From: an uncultured Bacilli bacterium
GTDB lineage: Bacteria; Bacillota_I; Bacilli_A; ML615J-28; CAG-313
DNA length: 9,956 bases
NCBI GenBank assembly: GCA_904501965.1
Contig: CAJGCS010000035.1
Location: forward strand, 1-9,956
Direction: 5' to 3'
The translations under genes were made by a program, and so were the position numbers. Position 1 is the stretch's first letter. Each line of letters opens with the position of its first letter. This document shows, in pieces, positions 5,386 through 9,956 of this stretch. Below the pieces are notes generated by a model that saw nothing but the letters and a program-made list of their open reading frames with translations, did not search any database and was not told the DNA's origin.

Positions 5386-6507
5386 ATGCCATATTTTGAT
5401 TTTGCTGCAACCACTAAGCCATCAAAAGAAGTATTAGATATGTATAATAAAGTAAATGACGAATATTGGTATAATATTTCAGGCCAGTATCGTCCTAGTG
5501 TTGTAGGCGCTAATCTTTTAGAAAAAGCATCATCACAAATAATGTCTGCACTTAATGTTAAAAATAAAAAGATAATTTTTACAAGCGGAGCAACTGAGGC
5601 TAATAACACAGCTATTTATGGTATTTGTAATAAATATATAGGACAAAATAAACATATCATTACAACAAGTATAGAACATGCATCTGTTCTTAATTGTTTT
5701 AAAAACCTAGAAGAAAAAGGGTTCGAAGTTACTTATTTAAAAGTTGATAAATCAGGCGTTATTGATTTAAATGAACTTGAAAATGCGATTAAGCCAAATA
5801 CTATCTTCATATCAATAATGTGGGTTAATAATATTGTTGGTACTGTTATGCCAATTAAAGATATTATAAATATTGTAAAAAAATACCCAAGAATTAAACT
5901 TCATGTTGATGCAGTTCAAGGTATTGGAAAACTTGAGAATGATTTTGATTTTTCTGCTATCGATATGTTTACTCTAAGTGGTCATAAAATCCATGGTGTA
6001 AAAGGGGTTGGGGCACTTGTATTAAATAATAATATTGAACTTTCAACTTTAATTAAAGGCGGTCATCAACAAAATAATATGCGTGCTGGTACAGTTGATC
6101 TTGCATCAATTTTAGCATTTACAGTTGCTTTAAAAAATGCAATTAAAGCACAAGCAGTGACTTATAATTATGTACATGAATTATACATGCATTTATTTAA
6201 TAGTATTAAAGATTTAAATTATTTATCATTAAATGTAAATAAAAAAGCATATTCACCATTTATATTAAGCATCACATTTAAAAATATTAAAGCAGAAACA
6301 GTAATGCATTTTTTAGAAAGATACGATATATATGTAGGAATTGGTTCTGCATGTAACGAAAAAACAAAAACAGTTGATCCTGTATTAGAATATATGCAAG
6401 ATAAAAATCTTGCTATAAACACAATTAGGGTATCTTTTTCTAAGGATAATAAAAAAGAAGAAGTAGATTTATTAATTGAAAAAATAAAAGAGATTGGAGA
6501 AAAATAA
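5386..6507 (+). CDS. nifS: Cysteine desulfurase (NifS/IscS-like), dedicated partner of ThiI
   Basis: This PLP enzyme removes sulfur from cysteine as a persulfide on its own catalytic Cys. The 373-residue protein has the class V aminotransferase motifs in order: TSGATEANN at 66-74, H98 in IEHAS (ring-stacking His), D175 and Q178 in HVDAVQG, the PLP lysine K201 in LSGHKIHG, and the catalytic cysteine C323 in GIGSACNEK. ATG 5386 has AGGAGG 7 nt upstream. The frame is open further 5' but has no supported start there. The stop and the thiI start form TAATG, so the two are translationally coupled. In Bacillus subtilis a similar pair (NifZ-ThiI) makes 4-thiouridine in tRNA, and this context assigns the same job here. 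It lacks the Fe-S scaffold neighbours expected for a general IscS or SufS. Confidence 0.93.
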   Translation: MPYFDFAATTKPSKEVLDMYNKVNDEYWYNISGQYRPSVVGANLLEKASSQIMSALNVKNKKIIFTSGATEANNTAIYGICNKYIGQNKHIITTSIEHASVLNCFKNLEEKGFEVTYLKVDKSGVIDLNELENAIKPNTIFISIMWVNNIVGTVMPIKDIINIVKKYPRIKLHVDAVQGIGKLENDFDFSAIDMFTLSGHKIHGVKGVGALVLNNNIELSTLIKGGHQQNNMRAGTVDLASILAFTVALKNAIKAQAVTYNYVHELYMHLFNSIKDLNYLSLNVNKKAYSPFILSITFKNIKAETVMHFLERYDIYVGIGSACNEKTKTVDPVLEYMQDKNLAINTIRVSFSKDNKKEEVDLLIEKIKEIGEK

Positions 6508-7733
6508 TGGAAGATCATATTCTTATAAGATATGGAGAACTTAGTTTAAAAAAGACAAATCGAAAACAATTTGTTACTAAAGTTACAAATCATATTAAAC
6601 GTTCATTATCAGAGTATAAAAATTTAGAATTTGAATCTAGAGGTATGAGATTCTATGTAATTTTAAATAATACTCCAAGTAATAAAGTTATTGAAAAGTT
6701 AGAAAAAATACCAGGTGTTTATTCATTCAGTGTTGTTTCAAGAACAGCTTCTAATTTAGATGATATATGTAAACTTGCCGAAGAAATTGTAAGAAAAGAA
6801 ATTGGCACAAATGCAACATTTAAAGTAGAAACAAATCGTGCTGATAAAACTTTTCCGATGGTATCACTTGATATATCAAAAGCTGTAAGTAGACATTTAT
6901 TTATAAATATTCCTGGCTTAAAAGCAGATGTACATAAACCAGACTTTGTTCTTGATATTGATGTAAGAAACGAAGGAACTTTTATTTATACAAAAACTTA
7001 TTATGGTATGGGAGGGCTTCCTGCAGGTTGTCTTGGTAAGACTGTATTAATGGTATCTGGTGGAATAGATAGTATTGTTGCAGGATACTTATCAATTAAA
7101 AAAGGCATGACAGTTGATGCAATCCACTTTGAATCATATCCATATACATCTGACTTAGCTTTACAAAAAGTAGTAGATTTACTAGAACAAATAAGTCCAT
7201 ATGCAGAATACTTAAATATTAATTTATTCGTAGTTCCTTTTACAAACATCCAAGAAGCAATCTATAAACACTGCCGTGATGATTATGGAATTACAATCAT
7301 GAGAAGAATGATGTATCGTATAGCTGAAAGAATTGCAAAAGCTCGTGGAGCTTTAGCAATTATCAATGGAGAAAATATTGGACAAGTTGCAAGTCAAACA
7401 TTAGAAAGCATTTCTGTTATTGAAAATGTTGTTGATATTCCAGTAATTAGACCACTTGCAATACTTGATAAAAAAGATATTATGGATATATCTAATCAAA
7501 TAGGGACATATGAAATATCAATAAGACCATATGAAGATTGTTGTACAGTGTTTGTTCCAAAACACCCTGTAATTAAACCACTTATATCAATTGCAGAAAA
7601 AGAAGAAAGCAAATTTGAATATGCTCCTTTATTAGAAGAAGCTATTGCTAATACTAAACGTTTAGTTCTTCATAAAGATAAACATTATGATGCAATTAAA
7701 AAAGAATTTGTAAGTGAAGATGATTTAATTTAA
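6507..7733 (+). CDS. thiI: tRNA 4-thiouridine synthase ThiI (rhodanese-less form)
   Basis: ThiI activates U8 of tRNA with ATP and inserts sulfur received from the desulfurase. The 408 residues hold an N-terminal ferredoxin-like and THUMP region (about 1-165, with KVETNRADKTFPM and DVRNEGTFIYTK) and an adenylating PP-loop domain with SGGIDS at 184-189. NGENIGQVASQTLES follows at 287-301. Tandem cysteines C345-C346 in YEDCCTVF lie where the conserved AANH-domain cysteine is expected. The protein ends soon after, without the C-terminal rhodanese domain of the longer E. coli enzyme, as in Bacillus. Sulfur is then presumably passed directly from NifS. GGAG at 6496-6499 precedes ATG 6507 by 7 nt. 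I see no convincing terminator after the gene. Confidence 0.95.
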   Translation: MEDHILIRYGELSLKKTNRKQFVTKVTNHIKRSLSEYKNLEFESRGMRFYVILNNTPSNKVIEKLEKIPGVYSFSVVSRTASNLDDICKLAEEIVRKEIGTNATFKVETNRADKTFPMVSLDISKAVSRHLFINIPGLKADVHKPDFVLDIDVRNEGTFIYTKTYYGMGGLPAGCLGKTVLMVSGGIDSIVAGYLSIKKGMTVDAIHFESYPYTSDLALQKVVDLLEQISPYAEYLNINLFVVPFTNIQEAIYKHCRDDYGITIMRRMMYRIAERIAKARGALAIINGENIGQVASQTLESISVIENVVDIPVIRPLAILDKKDIMDISNQIGTYEISIRPYEDCCTVFVPKHPVIKPLISIAEKEESKFEYAPLLEEAIANTKRLVLHKDKHYDAIKKEFVSEDDLI

Positions 7734-7758
7734 GACAATATTTGCCATATATATTTGT

Positions 7759-7788
7759 ACATAATTTTATTATTATCTGTCAATAATA
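7759..7788 (+). promoter_or_regulatory. Tentative sigma-G-like promoter of the spore protein gene
   Basis: Forespore genes of this type usually use sigma-G (about GCATA, then 17-18 bp, then CATnnTA). ACATA at 7759-7763 and AATAATA at 7782-7788, 18 bp apart, each miss the consensus by one base. An overlapping alternative -10, CATAATT at 7760-7766, has no good -35. There is no sigma-A promoter in the 76-nt gap. The call rests mainly on the gene's identity. Confidence 0.25.
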
Positions 7789-7798
7789 TTCTTGACAG
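7777..7798 (+). repeat. Inverted repeat touching the spore-protein ribosome site
   Basis: CTGTCAA (7777-7783) and TTGACAG (7792-7798) are perfectly complementary around an 8-nt spacer. The right arm includes the first two bases of the AGGAGGTGA ribosome site (7797-7805). As DNA it could be an operator. As RNA it would be a 7-bp hairpin at the edge of the Shine-Dalgarno. It lacks the T tract needed for a thiI terminator. Confidence 0.4.
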
Positions 7799-7809
7799 GA
7801 GGTGAAGTT

Positions 7810-8007
7810 ATGAGCAGAACATCAAATACTTCAAATAAGAAAAACACAACTGCTTCACAAGTAAATAATCAAATGAAATATGAAGTAGCTAGTGAATTAG
7901 GTGTTAACTTAGGCCCTGATGCAAGTTCACGTCAAAATGGTAAAGTTGGCGGCGAAATGACTCGTCGTTTAGTTAATATGGCTAAATCTAATTTAAATTC
8001 AAAATAA
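7810..8007 (+). CDS. Alpha/beta-type small acid-soluble spore protein (SASP)
   Basis: Alpha/beta SASPs coat and protect DNA in the forespore and are degraded on germination. The 65-residue protein carries the family core: KYEVASELG at 23-31, which contains the germination-protease type site (E-V-A-S-E-L), and the C-terminal block with S39, S40, R41, Q42, G44 and VGGEMTRRLV at 46-55. Residues 4-20 are Ser, Thr and Asn rich, with a few Lys, and low in complexity. ATG 7810 has a near-perfect AGGAGGTGA site at 7797-7805. A TTG at 7792 is upstream of that site and can be dismissed. The gene is monocistronic, with its own terminator. It is the best evidence that the organism forms endospores. Confidence 0.93.
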   Translation: MSRTSNTSNKKNTTASQVNNQMKYEVASELGVNLGPDASSRQNGKVGGEMTRRLVNMAKSNLNSK

Positions 8008-8033
8008 CAAATAAATATGAAATTATGAAATAA

Positions 8034-8062
8034 GGATCAAAACATAAGGTTTTGATCTTTTT
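8034..8062 (+). terminator. Rho-independent terminator after the SASP gene
   Basis: GATCAAAAC (8035-8043) pairs perfectly with GTTTTGATC (8049-8057) around an ATAAG loop and is followed by TTTTT (8058-8062). Confidence 0.9.
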
Positions 8063-8078
8063 CATTAATACATATAAA

Positions 8079-8107
8079 TTGTAAAATTAATAAAAAAATG
8101 GTAATAT
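8079..8107 (+). promoter_or_regulatory. Probable promoter of the RNA methyltransferase gene
   Basis: TTGTAA (8079-8084) and TAATAT (8102-8107) are 17 bp apart, and TGG precedes the -10 as an extended -10 element. Both hexamers are only 4 of 6 to consensus. The position, between the SASP terminator and the AGAGGT ribosome site (8115-8120), supports it. Confidence 0.5.
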
Positions 8108-8127
8108 ATACATAAGAGGTAGATATT

Positions 8128-8892
8128 ATGAGAGTAATAAGATCAGTACAAAATGATAATGTAAAATATTTTGAAAAATTAAAGGATAAAACATTTCGAA
8201 AGAAAGAACAAAAGTTCATTCTTGAAGGTAGACATTTAGTAGAAGAAGCACTTAAAACAGATTTAGTAGAAGTGATTATGTCTACAGATGAAGAATTTTT
8301 AAAAACTATTAAAGATTCAATTGAAACATACTTAGTAACAGATGCCATTATCGAAAAGTTATCAGGAACAAAAAATCCTCAAAACGTTCTTGGTATTGCT
8401 AAGATGTTTACAAATGATTTAAGAGTTATTAAAAATATTGTTAAAGAGAAAAAATCTGCTTTGGTAATGTTTGATGAAATTAATGATCCAGGAAACTTAG
8501 GTACTCTTATTAGAACAGCAGCTGCTCTTGGATATGACGGAGTAATTTTATCAAAAAACTCTGTTGATATATATAACGACAAAACAGTTAGAGCTTCTCA
8601 AGGCAGTATTTTTAAAACAAAAATTGTTTATGGAGATCTACTTGAAATAATTCCTTACTTAAAAGAAAAAGGTTATCGTATGATTGGAACAAGCTTAAAG
8701 AAAGCTGATAAATTAGAAAATGCAATTGTAGGTAATAAATATGTTTTATGCCTTGGAAATGAGGCAAGAGGAATAAGCGAAGAAGTACTTAATTTGATGG
8801 ATCGAAATGTAAAACTTACAATGTATAATGATGTTGAATCTTTAAATGTTATGGTAGCTGGTAGTATCATAATGTATGAGTTAATAAAGTAA
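8128..8892 (+). CDS. TrmH/SpoU-family RNA 2'-O-methyltransferase
   Basis: This is a trefoil-knot, SAM-dependent methyltransferase acting on rRNA or tRNA ribose. The 254 residues have an N-terminal substrate-binding domain with FILEGRHLVEEAL at 30-42. The SPOUT core motifs are all intact: motif 1 NDPGNLGTLIRTAAALG at 119-135 (R129), motif 2 LGNEARGIS at 209-217 (E212), and motif 3 ESLNVMVAG at 237-245 (N240). AGAGGT lies 7 nt before ATG 8128. It resembles YsgA/RlmB-like proteins, but the modified nucleotide cannot be read from sequence. From memory, B. subtilis ysgA also sits beside a spore-protein gene (sspI). That resemblance in layout is loose, because the spore protein here is a different family. 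A small membrane ORF follows after 25 nt with no terminator between them. Confidence 0.93.
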   Translation: MRVIRSVQNDNVKYFEKLKDKTFRKKEQKFILEGRHLVEEALKTDLVEVIMSTDEEFLKTIKDSIETYLVTDAIIEKLSGTKNPQNVLGIAKMFTNDLRVIKNIVKEKKSALVMFDEINDPGNLGTLIRTAAALGYDGVILSKNSVDIYNDKTVRASQGSIFKTKIVYGDLLEIIPYLKEKGYRMIGTSLKKADKLENAIVGNKYVLCLGNEARGISEEVLNLMDRNVKLTMYNDVESLNVMVAGSIIMYELIK

Positions 8893-8917
8893 ATAAATAA
8901 TTAGATGAAGTGATAAA

Positions 8918-9144
8918 GTGAAAGAGTTTCTAATTGGAATGGGGCTGTTACATTATCTTTTATTATAGCTGCATCAATTGCACTTTTATGTAGAAAAATC
9001 TTATACTTTGCTTTACTTGGTTTTTCACTAGCACTATTTGTTGTATTAATTAAACCAAATTCAAATGTTGTATATTGTTTTGATTTAATTGAAACAATTT
9101 GTGTATCTGTATATTTAATAAAAATAAAAAAAGTAGGAAACTAG
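8918..9144 (+). pseudogene. Small two-helix membrane protein gene interrupted by a 1-nt frameshift
   Basis: GTG 8918, preceded by GAAGTGAT (8907-8914, 7 of 8 to GAGGTGAT), opens a frame reading VKEFLIGMGLLHYLLL that stops at 8966-8968. The frame offset by -1 is open from 8917 to TAG 9142-9144 but contains no ATG, GTG or TTG start near its beginning. The two join at the G run 8941-8944: one extra G would give MKEFLIGMGAVTLSF and continue to a 75-residue protein. Hydrophobic segments lie at about 10-25 and 29-46, and the tail is basic (LIKIKKVGN). The gene lies 25 nt behind the methyltransferase and runs straight into a terminator, which supports it having been a real gene. Options are recent decay, an assembly or homopolymer error, or -1 ribosomal slippage on GGGG. 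The function is unknown. Confidence 0.6.
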
Positions 9145-9164
9145 AATATATCTAGTTTCCTTTT
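9136..9164. terminator. Bidirectional terminator between the small membrane ORF and the kinase gene
   Basis: GGAAACTAGA (9136-9145) pairs perfectly with TCTAGTTTCC (9151-9160) around an ATATA loop, followed by TTTT on the plus strand. The A-rich stretch before it (about 9119-9132) gives a T tract on the minus strand, so it can also end the kinase gene, whose stop lies at 9168-9170. The small ORF's TAG stop is within the 5' arm. Confidence 0.88.
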
Positions 9165-9167
9165 CCT

Positions 9168-9956
9168 TTATAGTTTATAACAACTTCCGCCAATAAATTC
9201 CCTAATTAAAGAATTACATGGAATTACACTTAAGTCTTCAAGTGGACGGAAGTATTTTAAATATTTAATTAGTCTATTTGCGACTAAGTATTCTGGATCA
9301 GTTACTTTTATTTCTCTTAATGCAGGTAGAGCAATTGTTCTAAATACTGAAAGTTCATATGAAAGAGATGAATTATATACAAAATCAGCACCTTCTTGAT
9401 GTGGGTAAATCCATCGGAATTCTCCACTTCTTACAGATTTCCACATTTTAATTGTTTCAGCTGCAGGACAATTTCTTGATTCTTTATCTCTAACAATTCT
9501 TCTTATTAAACGCATATCTGTAGCACTCACTGGAGAGTGATTATCAATATTCATTTCAATTTGTGGTGCAATAAAAATCTTATACTTTTGATACTTAGGA
9601 ATGGATGAAGTAAGTTTTTCATTTAATGCATGAATACCTTCAATAATGATAGGTGAATTAGAATCAACTTTTAATATTTCACCATCTTCTCTTTTTCCAG
9701 TTACAAAATTGTATCTTGGAAGAGCAACTTCTTCACCATTAATTAAATCAAATAAGTTTTTGTTGAATAGTTCAATATCAAGAGTATTAATATGTTCTAA
9801 ATCAAGTTCTCCAATAGGTTTTCCCTGGATTTTAGAAATTTCCGGTTTTGTGTAATAGTAGTCATCCATTGAAATCATAACAGGCTTAATTCCTCTTGAA
9901 AGAAGTTCAACTCTTAAGCGATTGCAGAATGTTGTTTTGCCACTTGAACTCGGTCC
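9168..9956 (-). CDS. Uridine kinase-like nucleoside kinase, C-terminal portion (N-terminus outside window)
   Basis: A P-loop kinase of the uridine kinase/phosphoribulokinase superfamily, predicted to phosphorylate a nucleoside using ATP or GTP. The frame is open to the window edge, giving 262 residues. It begins in the Walker A motif GPSSSGKTTF, so the first ATG inside the window (9876-9878) is internal. Other family marks are SMDDYYY, LPRYNFVTGKR, IIIEGIHALNEKLTSSIP, the arginine-rich lid RLIRRIVRD, and a C-terminus with NSLIREFIGGS. That C-terminus and the overall wording match the long nucleoside kinases of Firmicutes and Thermotoga, which carry an N-terminal TGS/ThrRS-like region. That region would lie just beyond the window. 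A shorter classical Udk is less likely. Confidence 0.85.
   Translation of the reverse strand, partial: GPSSSGKTTFCNRLRVELLSRGIKPVMISMDDYYYTKPEISKIQGKPIGELDLEHINTLDIELFNKNLFDLINGEEVALPRYNFVTGKREDGEILKVDSNSPIIIEGIHALNEKLTSSIPKYQKYKIFIAPQIEMNIDNHSPVSATDMRLIRRIVRDKESRNCPAAETIKMWKSVRSGEFRWIYPHQEGADFVYNSSLSYELSVFRTIALPALREIKVTDPEYLVANRLIKYLKYFRPLEDLSVIPCNSLIREFIGGSCYKL

Noticed and set aside
5307..5609. Minus-strand ORF over the nifS start and the promoter region
   Set aside because: It crosses both divergent promoters and the nifS coding sequence, has no ribosome site, and has an incoherent product.
7001..7249. Minus-strand ORF within thiI
   Set aside because: It is antisense to the conserved PP-loop domain and has no independent support.
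7734..7809. Terminator or riboswitch after thiI
   Set aside because: The only hairpin here (7777-7798) lacks a T tract and abuts the next ribosome site. No known aptamer pattern is visible.
9646..9855. Plus-strand ORF within the kinase gene
   Set aside because: It is antisense to conserved kinase motifs and has no promoter or ribosome site.
1..9956. Defence island, prophage, insertion sequence, CRISPR array, tRNA or rRNA
   Set aside because: I saw no transposase, integrase, phage gene, spaced direct repeats, or cloverleaf or rRNA-like sequence. The single nuclease-like protein has no defence-type partner.

Overview
The window is strongly AT-rich chromosomal DNA from a low-GC Gram-positive bacterium. 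The Shine-Dalgarno sites are strong and Firmicutes-like (AGGAGG or AAGGAG at 7 to 9 nt), and the vegetative promoters are near consensus. TGA is a genuine stop (it ends the acetyltransferase gene at 4276-4278) and Trp is TGG, so this is not a code-4 mollicute. An alpha/beta-type small acid-soluble spore protein points to an endospore former or a recent descendant of one. A Bacilli/Erysipelotrichia-like lineage fits, but the taxon cannot be fixed from this window.

Layout. Positions 2-280 hold the 3' end of an unrecognised gene, followed by a small two-helix membrane protein with a zinc ribbon (288-617) and a terminator. A consensus sigma-A promoter (666-694) with a palindromic operator candidate (695-719) then drives a tightly packed six-gene operon that ends at a hairpin at 5001-5024. 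The genes are a Fur-family regulator, a zinc/manganese-type ABC transporter (lipoprotein, ATPase, permease), a GNAT acetyltransferase, and a protein that looks like a PD-(D/E)XK nuclease fused to a winged helix. Every junction in the operon overlaps. A convergent four-cysteine TSCPD-domain gene (5011-5283, minus) shares this terminator. It is divergently paired with nifS-thiI (5386-7733), a cysteine desulfurase plus a 4-thiouridine synthase. The two divergent promoters appear to use the same self-complementary -35 hexamer. Next come a spore protein gene (7810-8007), its terminator, a TrmH/SpoU-type RNA methyltransferase (8128-8892), and a small membrane ORF that is readable only through a 1-nt frameshift (8918-9144). 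Last is the C-terminal part of a P-loop uridine/nucleoside kinase on the minus strand (9168-9956), cut by the window edge.

How it works together. The first operon is best read as metal-responsive uptake with autoregulation. The NifS-ThiI pair supplies sulfur for s4U in tRNA, and the RNA methyltransferase adds a second RNA-modification function. Most of the window is housekeeping. I see no defence island, phage, IS element or CRISPR array. The points most worth a second look are the atypical metal sites in both the regulator and the lipoprotein, the two unexplained genes at the end of the metal operon, the shared -35 divergent promoter with its perfect 7-1-7 palindrome, and the frameshifted small membrane gene.
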